A stretch of 45,000 nt of DNA from Neocallimastix lanati (nom. inval.) (Eukaryota > Neocallimastigomycota > Neocallimastigomycetes > Neocallimastigales > Neocallimastigaceae). A program made the position numbers and the translations under genes. This document shows, in pieces, positions 23,340 to 33,590 of this stretch. How positions within the stretch are numbered: position 1 is the first letter of the stretch; every line of letters starts with the position of its first letter. The notes under the pieces were generated by a model. The model did not search any database, had not been told where the DNA came from, and saw only the letters and a list, made by a program, of their open reading frames with translations. Location: positions 292,501 through 337,500 of the forward strand of contig JACVTC010000117.1 in assembly GCA_016946835.1 (NCBI GenBank), given 5' to 3'.

Positions 23340-24190
23340 TTCATATCTAGAACCAGATGAATAATCATCAGCAAAAATATTTGAATAACCACTCTAATGA
23401 ATAAATAATTCATATATAATAATTCTAACATTTGTTACACCTATATTATTAAATAGCTACATATATGTTATATAAAATATAAATAACATTTAATGTAATG
23501 GTTTATTTCAATATATAAAGATCATCAATAATACAATATAATTATATATGTATCTCTGTGAAATCATCTAAAAATATATTTACAAATTTATCGTTAATTT
23601 AAAAATGGTAGTAATAAATTAATGATTTTATTTTATATTAATATATTTGTTGGTTCTTCATGCATTAAAATAATATAATAATTTTATATTAGTAATATCT
23701 GTATTTAGAGTTAAAGAATTCGATATATTCTATATATACATTAAATCCTTTATACAATTATAGTAATCTCCATAATTAAATTTTAAGATATATATTTAAG
23801 TTATTTTCTTTAAATTTTTGTTTGTTGCTATATTTTTAAACTAATTATAGAAATAGCTTATAATGAATACAATAAATTGTAAATATGAATTTATAAATTT
23901 TAACATATCTACCAGTTTATTAATATCATGATAACATTGCATATGAGAATTAAACTGGAATTTAACGATATTAGAATAAATAATATAATGATAAGATTAA
24001 TTAAATCTAATATTAGTAATAAATGTTATAATATTCATTAGCTTGTGCTGAAATTCGGTCATGTTACATATATCTTCTTTTTAATATTTTAATAAACGTT
24101 CCATAAATTATATATATATAAATGACATCTGTATTAATAATTTTAAAATCATCGTATTTTATAATTTGATGACTTTAATTAATACATACT
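23340..24190 (-). pseudogene. Decayed coding sequence, unidentified
   Basis: The minus strand shows a succession of protein-like stretches split by stops and frameshifts, in decreasing coordinate order: KYDDFKIINTDVIYIYIIYG (about 24160-24100), GTFIKILKRRYM and DRISAQANEYYN (about 24105-24030), FNSHMQCYHDINKLVDMLK (about 23955-23900), FNYGDYYNCIKDLM (about 23785-23740) and KFVNIFLDDFTEIH (about 23593-23550). Composition fits eroded coding DNA better than the surrounding spacer. I recognise no family. It lies 0.7-1.5 kb from the capping-enzyme relic and could derive from the same insertion, but nothing shows this. Confidence 0.35.
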
Positions 24191-24880
24191 TAAAAGTTGT
24201 ATATTTTATTTCATCGATAATATAAAACTGAAATAAAAATACATATATAAAAAGTATTAAAAACATTTTAAATAGTAAAAAAAGCAAAGTCCTAAATTTA
24301 GTATTAGATTAATAAGAATTGTTATACCTTTTTTAATAGCTCAAATTAATAATTATAATAATAATGATAATGAATATTTCTAATTCATAACTCATACTAT
24401 AATATTCATTAAATGATAGTAATTATAGGTTTAATTATAGGTTATTATTATTATTATTATGTGATTTTAAAATAAAACATATGGTTTATTATTATAATTA
24501 TCATTTTTTTTCTTTTTTTTTTTTTTTTTTTATTTAACGGTTGCTGATTTTATTTTAAATTATTAATTTGATAAACCTATTATATTATAAATTTTAAATG
24601 GTTAAAGTCTCTATCATTATTCCTATTTTATTAATTTAATACAATACAATATATATAATATTTAAGTATTATAAAATAATCCAAACTGAATCATAAAATT
24701 TGTATAGCTTCAGGAATATACTATCTGAAGGTCCATTAGGTGGTTTTACAACATTTACCATTAATAAATAATTCAATTAAATATAAAACATTTGAATTAA
24801 TCTATTCATAACTTTATACGTTATTATTATTATCATATGAATCTCTCCATATAAGAAAATTTTTTCTTGAATTATCGTTT
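24191..24880. other. A/T-rich sequence, possible relic content
   Basis: No gene can be called. An ATT run lies near 24443-24460 and a T run at 24508-24530. The stretch 24700-24880 is somewhat less A/T-rich and lies directly upstream of the capping-enzyme relic, so it may be its decayed N-terminal part. Confidence 0.35.
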
Positions 24881-24899
24881 TGAAGAAGTTGATGCTCTG

Positions 24900-25684
24900 G
24901 AGTGGCGAAAAGTTTTATTTACATCAATCAAAAATACCAGAGTGACATAGTAATAACTGATAACGGCATCGATCAAATAATTATGATAAATCAACTATAT
25001 TATAGAACTAATATAATCCTAACCCATTATTACCGAAACAAGTGAATAGTATAAATGATACTCCCGTTCAATAAACATATTGTTTACTATCAACTGGTGA
25101 AAGAAAACAAAATTTCTTTCATGATTGAATTCGATATAGATAAAGGCATATTTGTGAAAAAAAAAAAAAAACGGGAAGATAAATGGACCTCGAATAGTTT
25201 AAATACTTTTAATAGTATAGTTCTTGCTTATTTTCAAAAAAAAAAAAAAAAAAAAAATTAATATTGAAATATTTTCACAGGATTCTAATACCCTAATGCG
25301 TAAATATCATAATAGAATAAAAACAAAATATACTTAATGAATATAAAGGAAACTTACTTGATATAGGCTCTGGGAATGGTGGAAATATTCATAAATGGAA
25401 ACACTTACGAAAAAATTGTGTGTGTGCATAAAGAATGTGATAATATAATGTTTGTAAATGTTGAAAATTCCAATTTAACAGAACATTATGAAAATGCAAT
25501 TAATAGGGAAAAAATAATAATAAAAAAATATTTGAAAAAATATAAATTTAATATAATTAGTCAATATTCAATTAAACCATTTTCATTTCTTAATCTATCA
25601 CAAAAGCTGTATACTTCCTATTTTAAAGTTATGGAGTTTTCAAATCTTTATCAATTTAATTTTTTTTTTTTTTTTTTTAATTGA
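24900..25684 (+). pseudogene. Broken mRNA capping enzyme-like gene (NCLDV or linear-plasmid type)
   Basis: Motifs lie in order across three frames. REDKWTSNS (about 25175-25201) resembles the RxDKxxPN segment at the end of the guanylyltransferase region. MRKYHNRIK (25296-25322) matches the LRxFHNxIK motif before the methyltransferase. LLDIGSGNGGNIHKWK (about 25354-25401) is the S-adenosylmethionine-binding motif I of cap guanine-N7 methyltransferases in the LLDIGSGxGGDxxKW form typical of asfarvirus, mimivirus and relatives. IVCVHKECDN (about 25409-25438) fits the following beta strand, and LSQKLYTSYFKVMEF (25594-25638) fits the C-terminal strand. Frames change near the A tracts at 25157 and 25238, at the TAA TGA pair near 25335, and near 25405. 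Part of the methyltransferase core is missing. Cellular methyltransferases share the GGDLxKW core but usually read LDLGCGKGGD. I infer an old viral or linear-plasmid insertion. A decayed host gene is the alternative. Confidence 0.66.
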
Positions 25685-27480
25685 AAGAAGTATTTTTCAA
25701 AATGTATAATAATTACATAAATATATTATATATAAATTTATATATAAATCAATTCATATTATTTATTTTTATTTTTTATATTTAAATTATTATTTATATA
25801 ATATTTTAAAAAGTTTTAAGATATATTATAAAATTATATTAAATTTTATTTAAAATAGCGAAATATCAAGAATTTTAATTTTTTTTTTTTTTAAAAAAAA
25901 TTACTTTTGATATTTTTTTTAATTCTTAATTTTTTTTTAAAAAAAAAAATAGAAATTAATTGAATTAAATTAATTGAATTGAAGAATTATATTTATGTTA
26001 TTTACTAATTATTCAAAACTAAAAAATTTAAATATAAATTTCTAAAAAAAAAAAAATCATCATTTATTCACACCAAATATGATTTTTACTATCATTTAAA
26101 TATAGATATTGTATAATTAATACATAAATTGTACAAGATAAAATAAATTAAAAAATTATTAAATTAAATATTAAAAATGATTATAAATATTTAAAAAAAA
26201 AAAAAAAAAAAAAAACTAATAACAAAATATATCTATATAATTCATATTGAATATTTAATAAAATTTTTATATTAAAATACTTATATAAATTCTATATCAG
26301 ATGTTTATAAAAACAATATTAATTTTTTATTTTTAATTAAAATTTTAATTAATTAATAGAAATTAAAAAAAAAATGTTATATAAACATAAACAAACATTT
26401 TTATTTTATTTTATTTCAGTTTTAATTTATATTTAGTTTTTATTTATTGTTTTTCAACCAACTTTTTGAAAATATTTTTACAATTTTATTTTATACTATG
26501 TATTTTTCAACAATATTTTACAAATATAATATTTATTTTATTTTATACTATGTATTTTTCAACAATATTTTACAAATATAATATTTATTTTATTTTATAC
26601 TATGTATTTTTCATCAATATTTTACCAATATAATATTTATTTTATACTATGTATTTTATTAAGATTTAGGTTAAAACTTTTTAAAAAAGTTTTATAATTA
26701 TTTATTCTTTTTTTTTTTTTTTTAAAAAAAAAACTATTTTTGTTATATATTATATAGGTTAACGATAGTTTAATTATTTTTTTAATTTTTAAATTTTATT
26801 TTTTTAGTATTTTATTTTGATAGATGATTTTATACTATGTATTTTTAATATTTTTATTTTTTTTTATTAAATAATACATTATTATAATATTTTTTTTTTT
26901 TTCTTGAGTAAATTTAATAAATTTATTCAAGTATTGATATTAATATTTTTATTTAAAATATTATTAAATAAAAATATTAATAAAATTAATGAACAATAAT
27001 TTAGTTTTATATTTTTTAAAAATAAAATAAAAAGTTTAAAAATAAAATATATTAAGAAAAAAATTTATTAAATAAAAATATTACATTATATTATAATTCT
27101 ACTTTTGAATATTTATTAAATCAATAATATCAATAATTAATTAATGTTAACTACGAATATAATTATTATTAATATTTTATAAAAAAAAAAAAAAAAAAAT
27201 AAAAAATTGTACAAGTAGTTTTACTTTATCAAAAGATTTTTAAGTACTTATATTGTTCTAATAAAAATTTTTCAAATCATTCATTACTTGAATTTCTCAT
27301 CCTATATAAAAATGACTTTTGCTACAATTCAATCAATTAATTTTTCTTAAATAAGAAAAAAAAATCAAAAAAAGAAAAATAAATATGATAATATAAATGT
27401 ATTATTTAATAATGTATTATTGATACATATATACATATCTTTTTAATCGAAACGATGACAATTATTAATTTATGTATCTT
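25685..27480. other. A/T-rich spacer
   Basis: Apart from the 52-base tandem repeat listed separately, this interval holds only homopolymer-rich A/T DNA with patches such as TTTTTTTTTTAAAAAAA near 25882 and 26708. No gene was recognised. Confidence 0.55.
26490..26665. repeat. 52-base tandem repeat, about 3.3 copies
   Basis: The unit begins ACTATGTATTTTTCAACAAT and continues ATTTTACAAATATAATATTT then TATTTTATTTTAT. Copies start at 26495, 26547 and 26599, with a truncated copy at 26646. A further isolated copy of the first 16 bases occurs near 26834. Confidence 0.9.
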
Positions 27481-27487
27481 AATAAAA

Positions 27488-28093
27488 TTATTTGTAAATG
27501 AATAAATAAGTCCCTTCACCCTCAGAAGGTCCTTGCGTTTGAGAATTACATGTTTTATTTATAGAACATTTCCTTGGAAAAAAAAATATATCATCTGTTT
27601 CACATAGTTCAGGGTGTGGTTTACCAGAGTACATATATGAACTTCTTCTAGAAAAAAAAAAGTGTATTAGGAGTATAAATATTGTCACAATGTACTATTG
27701 GGGTTTCTTTATTTAAAAACAAAAAAAAAAAAAGTTATCAATACATTTATTTGATAAACATTGTGAATCAGCGGAACATTTAGTAGACGTACATGAACCA
27801 TAAGCACATACTTCACTGAGACATTTACCTGATTTAATATTATCATATGTACAAGTATAAGTAATATATGTTATTATATTTCCTTTTTTATCAGGAATCT
27901 CCACAAGTAGAATATTATAAAGATTATCAACTAATGCACATGTAACATTTTTACAACAAAAAAAACTGATATAATATTCATTAGTAATTTTTAATACATC
28001 TTCTTTGTTTAAACCTTTGTTTAATTCGTTAAGTTTTACAAATTTTAATATAAAGAAAAACAAATATATATATACTACTATAATTGTACGCAT
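27488..28093 (-). pseudogene. Cys-rich secreted protein gene, frameshifted
   Basis: The first 120 codons run from Met at 28093: a signal-like hydrophobic segment (residues 1-24), then ELNKGLNKEDVLKITNEYY, FCCKNVTCALVDN and a Cys-rich stretch with YTCTYDNIKSGKC, SADSQCLSNKCIDN. The frame is then lost in a T run (27720-27733 on the plus strand). The protein appears to resume in a second frame as KETPIVHCDNIYTPNTL (about 27711-27661) and, after a second T run near 27655, in a third as RRSSYMYSGKPHPELCE, KCSINKTCN and QGPSEGEGTY to the stop at 27488. Resumption of Cys-rich, non-random sequence after each T run indicates one gene of about 195 residues with frameshifts. It resembles, by memory only, a small Cys-rich family of gut fungi; no function is known. 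Whether the shifts are real or homopolymer errors is open. Confidence 0.68.
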
Positions 28094-28782
28094 TTTAATT
28101 ATTACTATATTTTATTATTTATTGTAAAAAAAAAAAAAAAAAAAAAAAAATATGTTAATTAAATCATTTTAATATTTCCAAAGTATCAAATTATTATATA
28201 TTGTATAAATTAATAATGTCTGGACTGCTTTCAATAAAACATAATTTTTTATTGAAATTTAATTTTTAAATGATTATTTATTATTTATAATATTTAATAA
28301 TGAAAAATCTACAAAGTATTTAATTTTTGGATAAATATGAAGAAGATTTTTATTTATTTATTTATTTATATTTAAATATCCAATTATCATTTAATATTAA
28401 TATTTTAATTAATGTATAAACAACGACCAATCATATTCTTAATTAAAATAGAAAAAATAAATAATTATGCTTAGATGTTTAGATGGTTATAAAAAATATT
28501 ATAATAGAAAATTAGATAAAATGATATTTTTATAATTTTTATTTTTTTATTTATTTAAATTATTAATGTAGATGTTGATAGATATTATTATTTCATTTAA
28601 AGTTTAATATCAGAAAAGTCATAAAATTTTGAGGCTCTTTTATCTACAAATTTTTTTTTATCCTTTTTTTTTTTTTTTTTTTTATTGTAATTTATTTTCT
28701 TTTGGAAGTGCTAAAAATTAAAAACAAGTATTATCTAAGTTTTTATTATAAAAATAATTATTGTGTGGCAAATTAATTATTA
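28094..28782. other. A/T-rich spacer
   Basis: Begins with the A-rich 5' flank of the minus-strand Cys-rich gene (A run 28125-28150). A T run lies near 28660-28683. No catalytic first half of the downstream PI-PLC domain could be found here. Confidence 0.5.
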
Positions 28783-29075
28783 AATGGAATTAAGTATCTT
28801 GATATAAGATTTGGAATAGACCTAAATAATACAATATACAAGGGCTTATATATCACTCATGATATAATTTCTTGTACAAATAAAAAAGAAAATAGAATGC
28901 TTTTCGTTGATTTTTTAAATACACATATTCAATGGAAACAATCATTATGCATTTAAACGAAGACAATATTCCAAAGGGCACGAATATTACTAAAAAGTTT
29001 TTAGATCTTACATTTTGGAATACAAATTCAGTCACTCCCAAAATAAAATTAATTCATTTAATATATAATATATAA
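28783..29075 (+). pseudogene. PI-PLC-like X-domain fragment, frameshifted
   Basis: From 28783 the plus strand reads NGIKYLDIRFGID, then LYITHDIISC and LFVDFLNTHIQ. One base later, in another frame from Met at 28932, it reads METIIMHLNEDNIPKG and stops at about 29075. This matches the order in bacterial-type phosphatidylinositol-specific phospholipase C: GVRYLDIRV, then YHG with the second catalytic His (here the His of ITHD), then FLxxxPxETIIMxLKxE. The N-terminal segment with the first catalytic His (THNS motif) is absent upstream and the rest of the barrel is absent downstream. It is a decayed fragment. The family in fungi is usually secreted and cleaves phosphoinositides or GPI anchors. 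Confidence 0.72.
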
Positions 29076-30325
29076 ATTTTGTTCTAAATTTGTAAAATTC
29101 AACCATGGAAGATTACAATTCTTAAATAAAGAAAACAAAAACTATTTATTTAGAGAATTCTTTTTTTTTTTTTTTTTTTTTTTTATTGATTTTATGTTTG
29201 TTTGTTTGTTTTAAAATAATAATAATAATTATAATAATAATTTATTCTATTGTAGAATTGAAATACTTTAATTAATGAAATATTACCTTTTAACTAAATT
29301 ATAACTTTATTTAACTAATTTTCTAAGAAATACTAAATGATATTTCTATTATTGTTTATATAATTAAAATAAAAAAAAAAATTAAATTATAAATAGTTTA
29401 TAAAAATATAATTTTAATATCTAATTTTATTTAGTAAAAATTATTATAATCTCTTTTTGCTTTTTTTTTTTTATATTTTTTTATTTTTTTTTTTTTTTTT
29501 CTGTTATTTTATTGTAAAAAAAAAAAAATACATGATATTATTACTTTAATAATAATTAAACTTTTTTAATTATTACTTTAAATAGTAAATAAAAAAAATT
29601 ACAATAAAATAAAAAATAAAAAAATAAAATAATAAAAAAAAAAAAAAACACAAGATTATATATAAATTTTATTTAATAATAATTATATAATTGTTGGAAA
29701 AATTTTTAAACAATGTATAAAAAAAAAAAATTTATAATAAATTAAATTCATTAAATTGAAGGTAAATCAAATTCCATTAATAGAGTTATTAAATTAATTT
29801 CAATATATATAAACAAAAACAAAAAAACAAAGCAAAACAAATAAAAAAAAAAAAAAAAGCAAAGTAAAACAAAACAAAACAAAACATAACATAACAAAAC
29901 AAAATAATAAAAAGTAAAAAAAAAAATATAATTCATATTAAAGTAAGAATAATAATGAATATACAAATAAAAAAAAAAACTTTATAAAATTCATTAAAAA
30001 ATATTATAAAAAAATTTTTCCAAAAAAATAAAAAAAATTAATAATATTTTATTTATATATTAAAAATTTATTTAAGCCGTAATTGTGTAACTATAAATTT
30101 ATTTGTCATAATATAATAAAATAAAAAAAAATTTTTTTTTTTAAAAATTTCTATTAATATATATAATATATTATTAATTTTTTATTGAATTAAGGATTCA
30201 CTTTATATAAATATGTATAAAAATCTTTCAAATTTTATAAATCTTTTCAATCATATTATTTATAAAATTATCATATATTTTTTGTAAATAGAATTATTAT
30301 TTTTTTTATTATTAAGTAAATCTGA

Positions 30326-30364
<39 letters not shown>

Positions 30365-30404
30365 AGTTATTAAGTAACTTTAAAAAAAAAAAAAGAAAAA
30401 AAAA
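29076..30404. other. Spacer and 5' flank of the CE6 gene
   Basis: Homopolymer-rich A/T DNA with an AAAAC run (29800-29905) that in reverse gives a spurious Phe/Leu/Cys frame. Immediately before the CE6 start codon lies a strongly A-rich leader (30324-30403) broken only by a TTATTAAGTAACTT patch. No gene is seen. Confidence 0.55.
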
Positions 30405-31889
30405 ATGAGAAATAATATAGCTATTTTAGCCTTTTTAGCTACAGCTTTATCTGTAGTATCACAAACCTATGCTGCACCTGATCCAAATTTCCATATTTAT
30501 TTAGCATTTGGTCAATCTAATATGGAAGGTCAAGGCCCAATTGAAGGACAAGACCGTAATGTAGATAAACGTTTCCAAATGCTTTCTACTGTTAGTGGTT
30601 GTAACGGTAGACAAACTGGTAATTGGTATGATGCTACTCCACCACTTGCTAACTGTAATGGTAAATTAGGTCCAGTGGATTATTTTGGTCGTACTATGGT
30701 GAAGAATTTACCAGAGCAAATTAAAGTTGGTGTTGTTGTTGTTGCTATTGCTGGTTGTGATATTCAACTTTTTGAAAAAGATAATTATAAAAATTACAGA
30801 TTAGAATCTTACATGCAAAATACTGTTAATGCCTATGGTGGAAATCCTTATGGTCGTTTAGTTGAGATGGGTAAGAAAGCTCAACAGGCTGGTGTTATAA
30901 AAGGTATTCTTCTTCATCAAGGTGAAACTAATACAGGTCAACAAAACTGGCCAAGCCGTGTTAAAGGTATCTATCAAAATCTTCTTACCGATTTAGGTTT
31001 AAACGCTCAAGATGTTCCACTTCTTGCTGGTGAAGTAGTTCAAAGTAGTCAGGGAGGTTCCTGTGGTAGTATGAACTCTATTATTCAATCTCTTCCACAA
31101 ACTATTCCAACAGCTCATGTTATTTCCTCACAAGGTTTAGGTCAACAAGGAGACGGTCTTCATTTTACTTCTGCTGCCTACCGTACCTTTGGTGAACGTT
31201 ATGCTCAAGAAATGTTAAAATATGTTAAAACTGATGTAAGCAGCACTCCAAATACTAATACTAATACTAATACTAATAATACTCCAGCTGGTAACACTAA
31301 TAATACTCCAGCTGGTAATACTAATACTAATACCAACACTCCTCCAACAACTGATAATACTCCTGATAATTCAAATAACAACATTAATAATAATAATAAT
31401 AATAATAGTAATGGAGGTTTTGGTTGGAATCAATGGGGTAACAACAACAACAATAACAATAATAATAACAACAACAATAGTAATAATGGAGGTTTTGGTT
31501 GGAATCAATGGGGTAACAACAATAATAACAACAATAATAATAATAACAATGGTGGTTGGAATTGGAATCCATGGGGAAATAACAACAACAACAACAATAA
31601 TAACAATAATAATGGTGGTTGGAATTGGAATCCATGGGGAAATAACAACAACAACAACAACAACAACGGTGGTGGTTGGAATTGGAATCCATGGGGAAAT
31701 AACAATAACAATAATGGAGGAGGTTGGAATATGGGTTTTTTCAAAAGAAGTACTTTCGAAAGTGATAATACCTCATGTGCTTCTCTTTGGGCACAATGTG
31801 GTGGAAAAGGCTTCAAAGGTTCAACCTGTTGTAGTGAAGGTAAATGTGTCGAAGTTAATGATTTCTTTTCTCAATGTCAAGTAAATTAA
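30405..31889 (+). CDS. Secreted CE6-type (acetylxylan) esterase with Trp-rich Asn linker and C-terminal CBM1
   Basis: 494 residues, intronless. Residues 1-23 are a signal peptide (cleavage after TYA). An SGNH-type esterase domain of the sialate-O-acetylesterase/CE6 class spans about 28-275: the nucleophile block is FGQSNMEG with Ser38, a GETN block lies near residue 175, and DGLHFT supplies Asp250 and His253. CE6 enzymes remove acetyl groups from xylan. A Thr/Asn/Pro linker (276-325) leads to Asn-rich repeats containing GGFGWNQWG twice (337, 362), GGWNWNPWG three times (383, 404, 422) and a final GGGWNMG (438). The C-terminus (458-494) is a fungal CBM1: CASLWAQCGGKGF...CC...C...FSQC, which binds crystalline cellulose. 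There is no dockerin, so the enzyme is probably free rather than cellulosomal. The lack of introns and a bacterial-looking catalytic domain fit transfer from rumen bacteria followed by fusion to a fungal CBM1, an inference. The A-rich leader and signal peptide support the start. Confidence 0.94.
   Translation: MRNNIAILAFLATALSVVSQTYAAPDPNFHIYLAFGQSNMEGQGPIEGQDRNVDKRFQMLSTVSGCNGRQTGNWYDATPPLANCNGKLGPVDYFGRTMVKNLPEQIKVGVVVVAIAGCDIQLFEKDNYKNYRLESYMQNTVNAYGGNPYGRLVEMGKKAQQAGVIKGILLHQGETNTGQQNWPSRVKGIYQNLLTDLGLNAQDVPLLAGEVVQSSQGGSCGSMNSIIQSLPQTIPTAHVISSQGLGQQGDGLHFTSAAYRTFGERYAQEMLKYVKTDVSSTPNTNTNTNTNNTPAGNTNNTPAGNTNTNTNTPPTTDNTPDNSNNNINNNNNNNSNGGFGWNQWGNNNNNNNNNNNNNSNNGGFGWNQWGNNNNNNNNNNNNGGWNWNPWGNNNNNNNNNNNNGGWNWNPWGNNNNNNNNNGGGWNWNPWGNNNNNNGGGWNMGFFKRSTFESDNTSCASLWAQCGGKGFKGSTCCSEGKCVEVNDFFSQCQVN
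31411..31735 (+). repeat. Coding minisatellite: Asn-run plus aromatic module of the CE6 linker
   Basis: Five modules of about 54-75 bases, each an AAC/AAT run followed by GGWNWNPWG or GGFGWNQWG codons, then a partial sixth module. Modules 3-5 are nearly identical in the aromatic part (TGGAATTGGAATCCATGGGG) and differ in Asn-run length. Mixed AAC/AAT codon use shows the poly-Asn is not just slippage of a single codon. Confidence 0.9.
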
Positions 31890-32449
31890 TTAATTTTTTT
31901 TTTTCTTTTCCAAATTAAATGTGATTGATTGATCAATTTAAATGATTTTAATAAAATAATATTCTTTTTTTTTTTTTTTTTTTAAGTAATAAAATAAGTG
32001 AAATATGTGTTATTTATTTAGTTATTTAATTGTATTTTAATTAATTTGATATTCTATATATAAAACAAAATTTTTTTTTTATATTTTATTTTATTTTAAT
32101 AAACAATAAGTTATTATCTATAGAAAGAGAAAATTTATTAATAAAATAAAATTATAAAAAATTCTATTTTATAGAATAATATTATATAAAATATTAAATG
32201 AATATATGATTTATTTATTATATATATATATATATTTAAAATAAAATATAATAGATATGTCATATATTTATTATAATTTTTATCTTTAATATAATATTAT
32301 ATAAAAAAAAAAATAAAAAATAAAAAAGAATTTTCATTATAAACTATAAACTATATAATTCAAGCCATAAATAACAAATATTATTATAAATATCGTTTAA
32401 AATAGTAAAAAAAAATTATGAAATAGTTTTATTTGTTTTTCGTTTTTTG

Positions 32450-32498
<49 letters not shown>

Positions 32499-32919
32499 TT
32501 TCATGATAAATTATGTTAAGAAATATGTGAAAATTATTGGTAAACTTTGTTAAGTAATTTACTTTTTACGTTTTTAATTAAATTATTATTATCAACTTTT
32601 ATTTTTACTATTTAATCTATATATATATATATATATATTTTTTTTTTAATTAAAAATATTTATATATATATATATTGTTTAAAAAAGTATATAGTTTTTC
32701 ATTGTTTTATACATTACCTAATAACCTTGAAAAAAAAAAAAAAAAATTATTAATATAATTATGCTATTAAAATTTTTTTAATAATTCTTTTCATATGAAG
32801 ATAATTTCTAAATTATATATTTTAATAAAATGTACAGGTAGTAATGCAATAGGAATAATATTGTTAATAATTAATAGTAGTATTAGTGATAGTGAAAATT
32901 CATAGTATTGTTACTACCA
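31890..32919. other. 3' flank of CE6 gene and A/T-rich spacer
   Basis: Includes T runs near 31965-31983, an AT run near 32220-32235, an ATT array (32454-32500) and AT runs near 32620-32680. No gene is seen. Confidence 0.55.
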
Positions 32920-33474
32920 ATGTAGTAAATAGTTCAATTAATGAAAATCGTGTTAATTAAAGTAATTTTTTTTTTGAAACATGAGGGTGTAAATATTTAT
33001 GTGATGTGGTACCGATTATAATACTTTCCTTCTTGGTGGAAGAGATGCAAGCCTTATTGATTTAAGTTATTAAAAAGGAAAAGGATGTTTTGTTTAAGAA
33101 ACTAAATCATTTCTGGCGATTATTTCAAAAAACGCCATTCTTGGTGCAATCTGCTGGCTCTCTTTACAGAAATTATGTCTCGGGCTAGTACTATCCAGGA
33201 GCGTCAATGTTGGAAATGCAGCAAAGACAGGCTAGTAGGATCAATGCCTCTGAAGGAAAAAGATCATAATATCTTTCAGATGGTCAATTCAAACCCTAAT
33301 CCATATGGATATGAGGTTCGTTAAGTATTAACCTTTTTCTAAATTTATTCATAGACTTTATTTCTGAATATTACTTTTTTATTTCACGTTAATATTTTAA
33401 ATATGATTGTAGATTGTATTCAAATTGGACAAATAATATTTATTTATTTATTTATTTATTTTATTAATTCTGTG

Positions 33475-33507
<33 letters not shown>

Positions 33508-33590
33508 TTTTTATTAATATTAAAAATATTCATGTAATTAATAAGTAAATAAAGATTAAAATTCACAATAATTACCACTATATAAAAAAA
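32920..33590 (+). mobile_element. LINE 3' end, copy 3 (5'-truncated)
   Basis: Similarity to LINE copy 2 starts near 32940 (AATGAAAATCGTG against GATGATAATCGTG at 13063) and continues through CTCTTTACAGAAATTAT (33161; 13190 in copy 2) and GCGTCAATGTTGGAAATGCA (33202) to the shared tail with ATCAATGCCTCTGAAG (33240) and TCAATTCAAACCCTAATCC (33284). It ends with AATAATTACCACTATA and only 8 A. A short reading frame at 33200-33310 contains QCWKCSKD and FQMVNSNPNP, matching WKCSKD and FQIVNSNPNP in copy 2, so the end of the ORF seems to lie just before the 3' untranslated region. Confidence 0.85.

Noticed and set aside
23100-23360. Poly-Asn or poly-Ile open frames
   Set aside because: They are an AAT microsatellite with no flanking domain, signal peptide or codon variation (only AAT), unlike the mixed AAC/AAT Asn runs of the CE6 linker.
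28853-29041. 62-codon minus-strand open frame
   Set aside because: It is antisense to the PI-PLC-like fragment, which matches a known domain in the plus strand.
31384-31884. Overlapping open frames on both strands of the CE6 linker region
   Set aside because: They are shadows of the Asn-rich repeat; the CE6 frame has the signal peptide, catalytic motifs and CBM1.
33284-33302. TCAATTCAAACCCTAATCC resembling a tRNA T-arm or Pol III B box
   Set aside because: The same block occurs in all three LINE tails, and no acceptor, D or anticodon arm can be folded around it.
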